Source: Planococcus sp. CP5-4_YE (lineage in GTDB: Bacteria; Bacillota; Bacilli; Bacillales_A; Planococcaceae). Taken from it: a stretch of DNA of 64,000 bases. The position numbers and the translations under genes are program-made. Of this stretch, positions 35,847-44,199 are shown piece by piece. The DNA lies in contig NZ_JAHPZO010000012.1 of the NCBI RefSeq assembly GCF_019042655.1, positions 54,486 through 118,485 of the forward strand. The letters run 5' to 3'. Each line of letters begins with the position of its first letter. Within the stretch, counting starts at the first letter, position 1. A model generated the notes under the pieces. That model was not told where the DNA came from and ran no database searches. It saw only the letters and a program-made list of their open reading frames with translations.

Positions 35847-36782
35847 TCAGCCTTGTCTATGGAAATAATCCAATAGGCCTTGTGCGCTGACCTGTAAGTC
35901 CATTTCGATATAAGGCATCACGCGGTGCGGCTGTTTGGCGCCTTTTTCCGCCAGCTGCGCCATAACCGGTGTCAGCAGCCGTTTCGCTAATTGATCTGCG
36001 GATTCTTTGTTCTGATAGGCCGCCGCTCCTTCTTCAACAAACAGCTCTAGCCATTCCAGCACCTGCTCTAGCGCTGCAGCAGGGTTATGCGCAGCGCCGA
36101 AATGCCCGAAATAAAGCACATCGAGTTGCTGCCGTTGCATCCGTTCGATAGATGCCTTCATCGCCTCAGGGTCAAACTGGTTCGGTGAGGTGGACGGCAA
36201 GTAAAAGTCGATGCCGTCTTCGATTAACTGCGCATAGCGGATGCCGGCTGTATCCCCTGCGAAAAACCCATTCGATACAGGGTCTAAGATGCCGAAATGA
36301 TGCTTGGCATGGCCCGGCGTATCCCAGAACTCAAGCGTACAGTCCGGGCCGATCTGCAGCCGGTCGCCTTCTGTTTTGATAGCGATGCGGTGTTCGGGCA
36401 CCGGGACAATCGGATTGAACAAGTCATCGAATTGGCCGCCGTATACCGCTCTCGCCCCGGCGATGAGACGGCTCGGGTCTGCCAGGTGCCTGGCGCCTTT
36501 CGGGTGGACGATGAGTGTCGCGTTCGGGCAGTCCCGCAACAGTAAGCCCGCTCCCCCGGCGTGGTCGAGGTGGATGTGGGTCACGATGATGTAACGGACT
36601 TCATCGAGTGAGATGCCGAGTTCGTTCAATCCTTGTTTCACATGCTCCACCGACGGGCTCGGCCCTGTTTCAATAATGGTCAGCTGCTGTTCCATGATGA
36701 CGTAGCTGCCTGTTCGCTGTTCGAGGCCGAGATCGAAACCGTCGATCAATTGAATGCGGTCGTTCAACTTGCTGATTGCCAT
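35847..36782 (-). CDS. MBL-fold metallo-hydrolase
   Basis: A 311-residue metallo-beta-lactamase fold protein. The zinc motif HIHLDHAGG places His69, His71, Asp73 and His74; GHAKHHFGI and ETGPSP add the usual later ligands, and YFGHFGAAHNP supplies the last His. Similar proteins act on thioesters or phosphodiesters. GGGGTG lies 6 bases before the ATG. The 112-base gap to the SDR gene upstream on the same strand holds no clear terminator. Confidence 0.9.
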   Translation of the reverse strand: MAISKLNDRIQLIDGFDLGLEQRTGSYVIMEQQLTIIETGPSPSVEHVKQGLNELGISLDEVRYIIVTHIHLDHAGGAGLLLRDCPNATLIVHPKGARHLADPSRLIAGARAVYGGQFDDLFNPIVPVPEHRIAIKTEGDRLQIGPDCTLEFWDTPGHAKHHFGILDPVSNGFFAGDTAGIRYAQLIEDGIDFYLPSTSPNQFDPEAMKASIERMQRQQLDVLYFGHFGAAHNPAAALEQVLEWLELFVEEGAAAYQNKESADQLAKRLLTPVMAQLAEKGAKQPHRVMPYIEMDLQVSAQGLLDYFHRQG

Positions 36783-36846
36783 GCTGGCACCCCTTTCTGT
36801 TTGTTTTCAGTCTACCAAAGCCCGGGCTTGCCTCACAACTCGGCAC

Positions 36847-36877
36847 ATAAAAACACCGCCAGAATTCGGCGGCGTTT
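36847..36877 (-). terminator. Terminator of the M14 carboxypeptidase gene
   Basis: AACGCCGCC / GGCGGTGTT stem with loop around GAATTC, followed by T5 on the minus strand. Confidence 0.88.
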
Positions 36878-36881
36878 CCCA

Positions 36882-38078
36882 TCAATTGCTGGATGGGCTA
36901 TAGGAAGTCATTGGAATGTCTTCATAGTCTTCCGGGTCCAACGAGTAGACGCTGTCATCGGCTACCCCTTCGACAATCGCCGTCAAGCCGCGCTCCACCG
37001 ATTTGACCAATTGGCCTTTTTCTTTCTGCCCAAGCGACTGGGTTTGGCCGCGTACTTCAAACAACACGGTGCCGCTGCCATTCAGCGCATAGCTGCCAAG
37101 CGCTGTGCCCGGCAAATCGAGCCCTTGTGAATAAAGCGAGATATTGGTGAATTTCGAATTGCCGTAGGACTGCAGCTCCTCATACGCTGCTACATTCAGC
37201 TGACGTGAAAAATCATAATTGTAGCGGTCTGCATATTCGCTGTATTTCGCCCCTTCAGCAGTCGATGGGTCCGGGACGAATTGTGCGGACAGCGATAACG
37301 TCACCGGATCCGGCGTGCCATCGACATAATACATCCCTTGGTGATGCAGGTCGATAAAGACGTCAACGGTGCCGTATTCCGCTTGCAACGATTTATAGAC
37401 CTCGCGTGACACTTGGGCTTCTTTCGTGATAAACCAGCCCGGTTCGTTCGATGCGCCAGGGAAATCTTCGGCTTGTGGTACATAGTCCAGGTCCGGGTTA
37501 AAGTCGCGGTTGACATCAAAGCCTGGGTTGGCGCCGTAATCATAGCTTTGGCTGATTCCGCGGTCCAAATAATTCCATGATGGCGTTGCAGCTGTGAGTT
37601 CCGGATAATCCGCCACGACATCGCTCCATGTCATGCTATTGCGGCGCTTATCGCCTTCTGATGCATCCGGGTTCATCATCGGCATGAAGACGATCGTCAC
37701 TTCGTCGCGCAAGGCTTTCGCCGCTTTCGAGTTGCCGGATAGGGTTTTCAACATATTCAAAATGGCCACAGTGCCTGTTTTTTCGTTTCCATGAATCTCA
37801 CTTTGGATCAGCAGCACTTTATCGCCGGTCCCGACAGTCGCCGTATAAATATCGCGGCCTTCAAAGGATTGGCCGGCAACATCCACGGAAACCGAGCTTT
37901 TGCTGTTGGCTTCGATGCGTTGAAGTTCTTTTTGCAGCTCCGCATAATCGATAAACCCGGAAATGGCGTTGTCGTGATGGTGTTCAGTCGGCTGTGCAGG
38001 CTCTGATGCTTGTACCGGCATCGCAAGCATCGCACAAAGCCCCGCCATGGTCATTGTCTTGAATATGTGTTTTTTCAC
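36882..38078 (-). CDS. Secreted M14 family zinc carboxypeptidase
   Basis: A 398-residue exported peptidase. The N-terminal signal peptide ends near residue 24 (PVQA-SEP). Zinc ligands His96 and Glu99 lie in EIHGNEKTG, and the third His is in VDVFIDLHHQG. The catalytic Glu is in TVLFEVRGQ near the C-terminus. Asp/Asn-rich segments around NPDASEGD fit substrate binding. The start is GTG 38078 with AAAAGGAG 8 bases upstream; a GTG 9 bases earlier lies in that site. It removes C-terminal residues from peptides outside the cell. Confidence 0.92.
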   Translation of the reverse strand: MKKHIFKTMTMAGLCAMLAMPVQASEPAQPTEHHHDNAISGFIDYAELQKELQRIEANSKSSVSVDVAGQSFEGRDIYTATVGTGDKVLLIQSEIHGNEKTGTVAILNMLKTLSGNSKAAKALRDEVTIVFMPMMNPDASEGDKRRNSMTWSDVVADYPELTAATPSWNYLDRGISQSYDYGANPGFDVNRDFNPDLDYVPQAEDFPGASNEPGWFITKEAQVSREVYKSLQAEYGTVDVFIDLHHQGMYYVDGTPDPVTLSLSAQFVPDPSTAEGAKYSEYADRYNYDFSRQLNVAAYEELQSYGNSKFTNISLYSQGLDLPGTALGSYALNGSGTVLFEVRGQTQSLGQKEKGQLVKSVERGLTAIVEGVADDSVYSLDPEDYEDIPMTSYSPSSN

Positions 38079-38152
38079 TATCCCCACTCCTTTTCATTGA
38101 ATAGGCTGAGTATAGCAAAGCTTGTCAATCTCGCCTATAGTTGTCAGAAATT

Positions 38153-38407
38153 TCAGTTCTTTGGATATATAATCCACAGCGTCAATTGCCCTTCGCCCGT
38201 TACCATTGCCGGAGCGCAAATTTCGAGCTCGCTGATTTTCATTGTTTCGTGGGACGAAATACCTGCAGCATCCAGTTGGCAACTGAAGATATTCATCAGT
38301 AAAATACTGATTTCTCCGTTAGTTTCTATAAATGGCGCTTTAGGGTTTGCCTATTGCCCTGAATCGGCTACAGTTATACCATCAAGGAAGAAACTGGAGG
38401 TTTTCAT
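38153..38407 (-). pseudogene. Protein-like frame with one in-frame stop
   Basis: Between the M14 gene and nnrD the minus strand has an 84-codon frame from ATG 38407 to TGA 38153, interrupted once by TAG at 38351. The 65 codons after the TAG read as ordinary protein (for example FIETNGEISILLMNIFSCQL, then SSHETMKISELEICA), with normal codon choice. No ribosome binding site is seen: the upstream bases are the antisense of nnrD. It could be a gene remnant or chance; the plus strand is also open here. I cannot name a family. Confidence 0.25.
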
Positions 38408-39262
38408 ATGAACGATCCACAAATCCCGCAAGACAGCCTCATCTGGTCTCAGGAAATGGTGCGCAGCACATTGCCAAAGCGCGCACAAGACAGCCATAAA
38501 GGTGTGTTCGGAACGGCGCTATTAGTAGCCGGAGGCCCGGATATGCCAGGGGCTGCCTTGATTTCCGGGCTCGGCGCGTTAACAAGCGGCGTCGGGAAAT
38601 TGGCAATCGGGACGTACCGCGAAACCATCCGCAGCATCGCTCACGCGGCGGCCGAAGCGACATATGTGCCGGATGCGCTGGTCCATATCGCCAATGGCAG
38701 CCATGCACTCACTTCTTATAAAGCCATCGCCTGCGGACCGGGCACCGTACCGGATGCATTGACCGAATCCGCTATTGACAATTTGCTGAAGTCTTCTGCC
38801 CCACTCATTCTCGACGCGGGCGCATTGAGCGAACGAAGCTATGCCAAAAGAAGCGCCCCGCTTATCTTGACGCCGCACGCCGGTGAATTCAGCCGGATCT
38901 CTGGTTATTCAATGGAGCAAATTAGCGAGTCTCCCGGTTCATGTGCTTCTGCATTTGCCACGGAACACAATTTGACGGTCGTCTTGAAAGGCCCTCGAAC
39001 AACTATCGCGTTTCCGGACGGCGAACTGTTCCGCAACCCGACAGGAAATGCTGCGCTTGCAAAAGGCGGCACGGGCGATATGCTGACCGGCATGATGCTC
39101 GGCATGCTATGCTGCCATGAAAACTGGCGCCACGCCGTTTTGAATGCCGTTTACTTACACGGAGAGTGTGCGGACGAATTCATCAAAACCCGCTCCCCCC
39201 ACACCATGTTGGCACGCGATATTGCGGAGCTGCTGCCGGAAGTATGGAAACAATTCGAGTGA
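38408..39262 (+). CDS. nnrD: ADP/ATP-dependent NAD(P)H-hydrate dehydratase
   Basis: A 284-residue YjeF C-terminal-type (ribokinase-like) enzyme that repairs NAD(P)HX. Motifs are AGGPDMPGAALISGLGALTSGVGKL, ACGPGTV, LILTPHAGEFSRISG, and the catalytic loop GNAALAKGGTGDMLTGMMLG. The length matches single-domain NnrD (B. subtilis YxkO). CTGGAGG lies 7 bases before the ATG. The usual epimerase partner is not adjacent. Its own terminator follows. Confidence 0.92.
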   Translation: MNDPQIPQDSLIWSQEMVRSTLPKRAQDSHKGVFGTALLVAGGPDMPGAALISGLGALTSGVGKLAIGTYRETIRSIAHAAAEATYVPDALVHIANGSHALTSYKAIACGPGTVPDALTESAIDNLLKSSAPLILDAGALSERSYAKRSAPLILTPHAGEFSRISGYSMEQISESPGSCASAFATEHNLTVVLKGPRTTIAFPDGELFRNPTGNAALAKGGTGDMLTGMMLGMLCCHENWRHAVLNAVYLHGECADEFIKTRSPHTMLARDIAELLPEVWKQFE

Positions 39263-39289
39263 TCCGTTGTTCGGAAAATCGTCACCCGC

Positions 39290-39334
39290 GTAATAGCCTG
39301 ACTGTGAATTAGTTCACAGCCAGGCTATTTTTTG
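39290..39334 (+). terminator. Terminator of nnrD
   Basis: AATAGCCTG-CTGTGAA stem with its complement around a TTAG loop, ending T6. Confidence 0.9.
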
Positions 39335-39372
39335 TTTGTTAGGCTGAAAGTGACTTGAAAGGAGTGTTCGAC

Positions 39373-40356
39373 ATGATGAAAAAACTTGGCTACGGCAGCA
39401 TTTTTCTGTTGATTCTCGCTGTCATTGCCATCGGCGTCTTATCCAGCGAACTGTCTGCTGAAAAATCGATAACAGCGGAAGTACAGCTGGATGAGTCCGA
39501 AACAGCCCAAACAGACCAAGCGACAGCAGGCGTCGCCCACAATCCGCCGTCTTTGGATGAGGTGCCGGAAGGGCCTGAAGGAGAAGCGGTGAAACGCGGC
39601 TATGAACTGGTCAATAACACTTCGGAAGTGTTGCGCGCTGATGCCGCCAGCGTAGAGGATGGCCAACAACGCGTTAATGAATTGTCCTGTACTAGCTGCC
39701 ATGCAGGAGCCGGGCTTGAGAAAGATTCCTCTTCACTCGTCGGCATGGCTTCCGCTTACCCGATGTATATCGGGCGTTCTGGTGAAATGGTCACACTCGA
39801 AGAGCGCATCAACGGCTGCATGGTCCGTAGCATGAACGGTGAAATGTTTGCAGAAGACGATGAGGACATGGATGCCATGGTTGCCTACTTCAAATATATC
39901 TCCGAGGGCATTCCGCAAGGTGCAGAAATGCCTTGGCGCCACCAAAACACCATGGATGATGTTCCGGTGCCCGATCTCGAAAATGGAGAGAAGCTTTACC
40001 AGGCAAGTTGTGTAGCCTGCCACGCAGCTGATGGCGCCGGCACCGGCTCGAACAGTGGCCCTGCCCTATGGGGAGAAGGCTCGTTCAACGACGGTGCAGG
40101 ACTTGCACGCATGTCGAAGATGGCCGGCTATTTGCAGAACAATATGCCAAAAGGCGCTGAGAATACATTATCCGACCAGGAGGCTAGCGACCTGGCTGCT
40201 TTCGTCCTGTCACAGGACCGACCTGAATGGAAAGGGCATGAACAGGATTGGCCAAATGGCAATCGCCCCCCAGATGCCATTCATAAAGAACGGCGTGATC
40301 AAGTGAAAGACGGCACGATAGATTGGAACGAAGTGCTCGGAAAAGATACCGAGTAA
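39373..40356 (+). CDS. Membrane-anchored diheme cytochrome c, TsdA-like thiosulfate dehydrogenase
   Basis: A 327-residue extracytoplasmic cytochrome with an N-terminal anchor (about 5-25). Two heme motifs are present: CTSCH at 106-110 and CVACH at 213-217. Between them EERINGCMVRSMNG carries Cys149 at the place of the axial Cys ligand of heme 1 in thiosulfate dehydrogenase TsdA. That combination is the best evidence for oxidation of thiosulfate to tetrathionate, or the reverse. AAAGGAG precedes ATG 39373. The TsuA-like transporter at 20-21 kb is the only other sulfur-linked gene here. Monocistronic. Confidence 0.8.
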   Translation: MMKKLGYGSIFLLILAVIAIGVLSSELSAEKSITAEVQLDESETAQTDQATAGVAHNPPSLDEVPEGPEGEAVKRGYELVNNTSEVLRADAASVEDGQQRVNELSCTSCHAGAGLEKDSSSLVGMASAYPMYIGRSGEMVTLEERINGCMVRSMNGEMFAEDDEDMDAMVAYFKYISEGIPQGAEMPWRHQNTMDDVPVPDLENGEKLYQASCVACHAADGAGTGSNSGPALWGEGSFNDGAGLARMSKMAGYLQNNMPKGAENTLSDQEASDLAAFVLSQDRPEWKGHEQDWPNGNRPPDAIHKERRDQVKDGTIDWNEVLGKDTE

Positions 40357-40360
40357 AAAA

Positions 40361-40390
40361 ACACCCATCGCCAAAAATCGGTGATGGGTA
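40361..40390. terminator. Terminator of the cytochrome gene
   Basis: ACCCATC-CC / GG-GATGGGT stem preceded by A7. The plus-strand T-run is weak (TATTCTC), the minus-strand one strong, so it mainly serves the convergent methyltransferase gene. Confidence 0.7.
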
Positions 40391-40402
40391 TTCTCTTGCC
40401 TA

Positions 40403-41005
40403 TCATTCCACAGGTTTTTGGCAAGCGAGCTGGATGACATGCGACAAGCCATTATGCAGCTTGCCTTCATGCCGCTCGACTTCCCCTGCGAAAAAATGGG
40501 TGATTTTAAACTCCTGAAAAGCCTCGAGCACTTCTTCTGGACGGTACAGGAATGATTCCTGTTTCGGGCCACCGGTGCCATAAGCGGGTTGGTCGACGGA
40601 ATACACTTCCATCAGAAAATGGCCGCCCGGTTTCAATGCATACCGAATGCCATCGAATGTTTTGTGCTGCACGTCTTTTGGATAATGGCCGAATACGCAA
40701 ATGACGAGGTCCCAGACTTCTTCTGCCCATTCAGCTTGTGCCAGGTCCACTTGCTCTGTCAAAACCGCCACGTGGCGTTCTTCTGCCAGCCGCTCCGTCT
40801 TATCCAATCCGCTTCTCGCCAAATCCCAAGCAGTGACATCCATGCCCTGTTCAGCCAGATAGACGGCGTTGCGCCCCTCGCCTTCCGCTACCGCAAGCGC
40901 TCGTCCAGACAGCCTGAGCCTGTTTTGCATCATTTTGATGAATTCGTTCGGGTCTTTCCCGTATACATATTCTTTTGTTTGAAAGCGTTCATGCCATGTA
41001 GCCAT
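40403..41005 (-). CDS. Class I SAM-dependent methyltransferase (TehB-like)
   Basis: A 200-residue methyltransferase. It has the start WHERFQTKEYVYGKDPNEFI of the TehB/thiopurine-type group, motif I ALAVAEGEGRNAVYLAEQGMDVTAWD, and motif post-I to IV (WDLVICVFGHYP, ALKPGGHFLMEVYS). The substrate is unknown; relatives are linked to tellurite or thiol methylation. AGGAGGTG precedes the ATG. It stands alone and is divergent from the next operon. Confidence 0.88.
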   Translation of the reverse strand: MATWHERFQTKEYVYGKDPNEFIKMMQNRLRLSGRALAVAEGEGRNAVYLAEQGMDVTAWDLARSGLDKTERLAEERHVAVLTEQVDLAQAEWAEEVWDLVICVFGHYPKDVQHKTFDGIRYALKPGGHFLMEVYSVDQPAYGTGGPKQESFLYRPEEVLEAFQEFKITHFFAGEVERHEGKLHNGLSHVIQLACQKPVE

Positions 41006-41134
41006 ATGGCACCTCCTGATTCAGTCTTTATTCAAGCATAATCGCCAAACAAAAAAGATGAAAAGATTGTGCTTTCCGCTATAATGGAAAGCGCCAGGCA
41101 TAAGATTTTCAATACGGACGGAGGTCTCTTTATA

Positions 41135-41167
41135 ATGTATAGACACTGTAAGGGACAAAGCCAGTGA
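41135..41167 (+). CDS. 10-codon leader peptide coupled to the membrane gene
   Basis: GGAGG at 41120-41124 lies 10 bases before an ATG that opens MYRHCKGQSQ and stops at TGA overlapping the GTG start of the next gene (GTGA). The downstream start has only a weak AAGGG site, so the leader could bring ribosomes to it by coupling. A TATAAT at 41131-41136 overlaps the leader start, which speaks against it if that promoter is the real one. Confidence 0.3.
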   Translation: MYRHCKGQSQ

Positions 41168-41784
41168 GCTATGTTCCGATACTACATCTGACCGTTCCTG
41201 CGGTATGGATTTCTGTACTTTTGGCAGCCGCGTTAGCAAGCCTGCTGATGCGCGCCGCGATTGGACATAAACCTGGCGAATGGTACTGGAACGCTTTGGC
41301 GCTTTATATCCTGACGTGGAAGCTCTGCTACATCGTTTTCAATTTGAAACATTTTCTTGACATGCCTTTATCCATTCTTTATTTCAACGGCGGGCTGTAT
41401 GGGCATTTGCTTGCTACAGTTTTTGTCGTCGGTTATTTGCTGCTGGCACAAAGAAAACACGTCGCTGTGGCGGAACAGGCTGCTAGTGCGTGGCTTTTGT
41501 TTTTTCTGGCGTATCAGTCGATCTTGCAATACTTTGAAGCCCAATGGATGCAGGCAATCTTTCAAACCGCACTTTTGATAGCGGCGATCGTGTCTATCCG
41601 CTTGCTCCGAAAACGGCTTGATGTTCCGAACGGATTAATGCTTGCCGCCTTTTTCACAGTGGAACTGCTTATCTTAAGCGCATTCGGCCCGCTAGTGACT
41701 TGGCAAACGGCGACACTCCTCGTTATCGCCGCAGTCACTCTTGCCATGTATAGACGTTTTGAACAGAAAGGACCGAGCATATGA
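41164..41784 (+). CDS. Lgt-like polytopic membrane protein, unknown function
   Basis: A 206-residue protein with six to seven membrane segments. The stretch WKLCYIVFNLKHFLDMPLSI followed by LYFNGGLYGHLLATV resembles the central motif of prolipoprotein diacylglyceryl transferase (Lgt), where a Gly-Gly-Leu run follows a similar helix. The catalytic His and Arg residues of Lgt are not visible, and the protein is shorter, so it is not a working Lgt on this evidence. The start is GTG. It overlaps the ResA-like gene by 4 bases (ATGA), pointing to a shared role in extracytoplasmic thiol chemistry. Confidence 0.6.
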   Translation: MSYVPILHLTVPAVWISVLLAAALASLLMRAAIGHKPGEWYWNALALYILTWKLCYIVFNLKHFLDMPLSILYFNGGLYGHLLATVFVVGYLLLAQRKHVAVAEQAASAWLLFFLAYQSILQYFEAQWMQAIFQTALLIAAIVSIRLLRKRLDVPNGLMLAAFFTVELLILSAFGPLVTWQTATLLVIAAVTLAMYRRFEQKGPSI

Positions 41785-42347
41785 TTAAAAAAATTATTAT
41801 CGGCATATTGCTCCTTGCAGCGATCGCCATCATCGCCATCAATTTCTTCGAAGAAGATGCACAGCCGGTCGATACAAGCTCCTCTTCTGCAAACGCACAA
41901 GACGAGTCCTTGACGGAAGGCCTGTCAGTAGGGCAGGCAGCTCCCGATTTTACGTTGACTGACCAAAACGGCGAAACGGTCAAACTATCTGATTACCAAG
42001 GCAAGAAAGTCATTTTGAACTTCTGGGCTACTTGGTGTCCGCCTTGCCGCGCCGAAATGCCGCATATGCAAGAGTTCCACGAAAACAATGCGGACGGCGA
42101 CGTTGAAGTCCTGGCTGTCAACTTAACAGCGCAAGACAACGGTGATGAAGCGATACAATCGTTTATCGATCAATTCGGTTTGACCTTCTCCATTCCAATG
42201 GATGAAACCGGCAGTACTGCCCAAACTTATCAAATCCGTACCGTGCCGACCACTTACATCCTCAACACGAAAGGCGAAATCGCCCAAAAAATTGTCGGCC
42301 CGATGGATGAACAGATCATGAAAGAACAGACTGACAGCATCGACTAA
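41781..42347 (+). CDS. Membrane-anchored thiol-disulfide oxidoreductase (ResA/TlpA-like)
   Basis: A 188-residue protein with an N-terminal anchor (about 4-22) and an extracytoplasmic thioredoxin domain. Cys86 and Cys89 form the active site in NFWATWCPPCRAEMP, and the cis-Pro loop is RTVPTTYIL. ResA-type proteins reduce apocytochrome c or other exported thiols. It is coupled to the preceding membrane protein rather than to resBC, so the substrate is uncertain. The cytochrome c gene 1.4 kb upstream is a possible client. Confidence 0.88.
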   Translation: MIKKIIIGILLLAAIAIIAINFFEEDAQPVDTSSSSANAQDESLTEGLSVGQAAPDFTLTDQNGETVKLSDYQGKKVILNFWATWCPPCRAEMPHMQEFHENNADGDVEVLAVNLTAQDNGDEAIQSFIDQFGLTFSIPMDETGSTAQTYQIRTVPTTYILNTKGEIAQKIVGPMDEQIMKEQTDSID

Positions 42348-42443
42348 GTTTCTCCACAAAGCTTGCATGAACTTAAGGGTTTAAAGAAAAGCCATTTGCG
42401 GAATACTAGAAGCAGGACTTGCAATGAAATGGAGGATTTTTTC

Positions 42444-42863
42444 ATGGAACTTGATTTAGCAAAAGAACAATTGCCATCGACACAATCTAAAGTGAACGAC
42501 CACACACCTGATCACATCAATCAGCAAATCGAACGCGAAACGGAAGCTTCGGTCAATTATTACAAACGCCAAGATAAAAATGAAATCCAGACGCGCATCA
42601 AAGAGTTGGACCATGAATGGGACACAGAACGCTTATTGAAAGTGAATATGGCGTCTATTGCAGCTATTTCCGCTGTACTGGCAGTCCGTGCCAATAGAAA
42701 ATGGGCGCTTTTAGCAGGAGCGTCAAGCGCCGTCATCATTCAGCATGCGTTACAAGGTTGGACGCCACCGATCGTTCTCTTCCGCCAAATGGGCATCCGC
42801 ACCGTTGACGAAATCAACCGTGAAAAAAAAGCCTTACAAAATTTATTGAAAAAGCCTGAATAA
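42444..42863 (+). CDS. DUF2892/YgaP-like small membrane protein
   Basis: A 139-residue protein with a charged N-terminal helical half and a hydrophobic hairpin (about 75-110). The segment DHEWDTERLLKVNMA followed by GWTPPIVLFRQMGIRTVDEI resembles the small YgaP/DUF2892-type family, in which a WCPP- or WTPP-like turn follows two short membrane helices. GGAGG lies 8 bases before ATG 42444. The function is unknown. A bidirectional terminator follows at once. Confidence 0.65.
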   Translation: MELDLAKEQLPSTQSKVNDHTPDHINQQIERETEASVNYYKRQDKNEIQTRIKELDHEWDTERLLKVNMASIAAISAVLAVRANRKWALLAGASSAVIIQHALQGWTPPIVLFRQMGIRTVDEINREKKALQNLLKKPE

Positions 42864-42898
42864 AAAAACCCCTAAGCTGTAGCGCTTAGGGGTTTTTA
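42862..42898. terminator. Bidirectional terminator
   Basis: Stem AAAACCCCTAAGC / GCTTAGGGGTTTT with a GTAG-type loop, overlapping the end of the convergent acyltransferase gene. Confidence 0.92.
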
Positions 42899-43990
42899 CG
42901 TGTTTTTCGTTGCAGCCTCTCGGTCACTCGGTGCAACTGAAGGTGGTTTATTTATCTGCAGCCAGCCTTTAAATAGGCGGTGCAGCGGCAGCTCGAGTTT
43001 GAAATGCGCTAAAATACCAAAAAACAGCATCAAAATTACGAGCACCGTGCTCATACCGATATTACCCAATACTTCATGCAATCCCTCTTGGTCCATCCAT
43101 TCCGAAAATAAGTCGAGCACTACATTGTGTACAAGGTAAATCGCAAAAGCTGCATCCCCGAGCTGGTGCAGCGCGTTCGGAATCCGGATATCCTGTTTCA
43201 AATCGATGACCCCAAGCCCTATCAACAAAAACATAATGGAGACACTGGCGCTCAGTTCAAAGCTGATATCCATAAAAGGATTCAACGCGTTCACCCACGT
43301 TACAGGGAAGCCGATTAAACCGATTGCCATGAATAAGTACCCCAAGCCGACCGGAATTTTGGCGTTGAGGATCAACCATGCACAAACCACGCCCGCTATG
43401 AACATAAAATTATAGGTAGCAAACAGGAAATCGAACAGAAAATGATCGATGTAGACAATGCCGGTGACGCCTAGGAACGACAGCACACCCCAGCCGATGA
43501 ACAATGCCCTTCCGAGAACACGGGGATTTAGAAAAAGCATAGAGAACATGAGATAAAAATAAATGGTATATTCCAATGACCACGCAACAATCAAAAACGG
43601 GTCTTGCCAATCAGGATTCGGAACCAAAAAAATCGAAGTTAAAATAACAGTTGGGTCCCGCTCCGCACCAGTTGCAAACCACGGGAACAGAAACGCCAAG
43701 ATTAAGAATGCGATGGTCACGGCCCAATAAAGCGGATATATCCGGATAAAGCGATTCAGAAGAAAATCCTTTAGTTGCCCTACCTTGCTGAAGTTCTTCC
43801 GGTAAATATAATAAGCCATGAACCCTGACAAGGAAAAGAAATAATAGACGCCGCCCGTAAGCGGCAAATAAGCCAGGTTCCAAATATTGAATCCGTAGTA
43901 ATCCATCATGGTCGTCGATAAATGGTGAAGCATGACCAATAACGGCACCAATGCCCTGGACAATTGAATCAGCACTAGCTTTTTTCTCAC
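42896..43990 (-). CDS. Acyltransferase 3 family membrane protein
   Basis: A 364-residue integral membrane acyltransferase with ten or so TM segments. The signature LSRALVPLLVMLHHL holds the catalytic-type His, and FFSLSGFMAYYIYRKNF, LNRFIRIYPLYW follow, as in OafA/WecH-type O-acetyltransferases. It lacks its own SGNH domain, but an SGNH hydrolase gene lies just upstream on the same strand, so the two may form a split pair for cell-wall or glycan O-acylation. The start is GTG 43990 with GGAGGGG 8 bases upstream. Confidence 0.88.
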   Translation of the reverse strand: MRKKLVLIQLSRALVPLLVMLHHLSTTMMDYYGFNIWNLAYLPLTGGVYYFFSLSGFMAYYIYRKNFSKVGQLKDFLLNRFIRIYPLYWAVTIAFLILAFLFPWFATGAERDPTVILTSIFLVPNPDWQDPFLIVAWSLEYTIYFYLMFSMLFLNPRVLGRALFIGWGVLSFLGVTGIVYIDHFLFDFLFATYNFMFIAGVVCAWLILNAKIPVGLGYLFMAIGLIGFPVTWVNALNPFMDISFELSASVSIMFLLIGLGVIDLKQDIRIPNALHQLGDAAFAIYLVHNVVLDLFSEWMDQEGLHEVLGNIGMSTVLVILMLFFGILAHFKLELPLHRLFKGWLQINKPPSVAPSDREAATKNT

Positions 43991-44157
43991 ATGCCCCACC
44001 CCTCCACCGCAGATTCAAAACCTCTTCAAAAGTCCCAGCATAAAACATAAGTCTTAATAATATTTAAAATTTATAGATATAATATACCACTTTTTATTAA
44101 TATCACAAACATTAACTCCCATTATCTGCTAGAGATTTTAGTGTGGCCTTATTTCAA

Positions 44158-44192
44158 TCAAAAAAACCCGGAAGCCAAAGATGGCCCGGGTC
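44158..44192 (-). terminator. Terminator of the SGNH hydrolase gene
   Basis: ACCCGG-GCC with GGC-CCGGGT around ATCTTT, followed by T7 on the minus strand. It separates the SGNH gene from the acyltransferase gene. Confidence 0.8.
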
Positions 44193-44199
44193 TGGTCAT

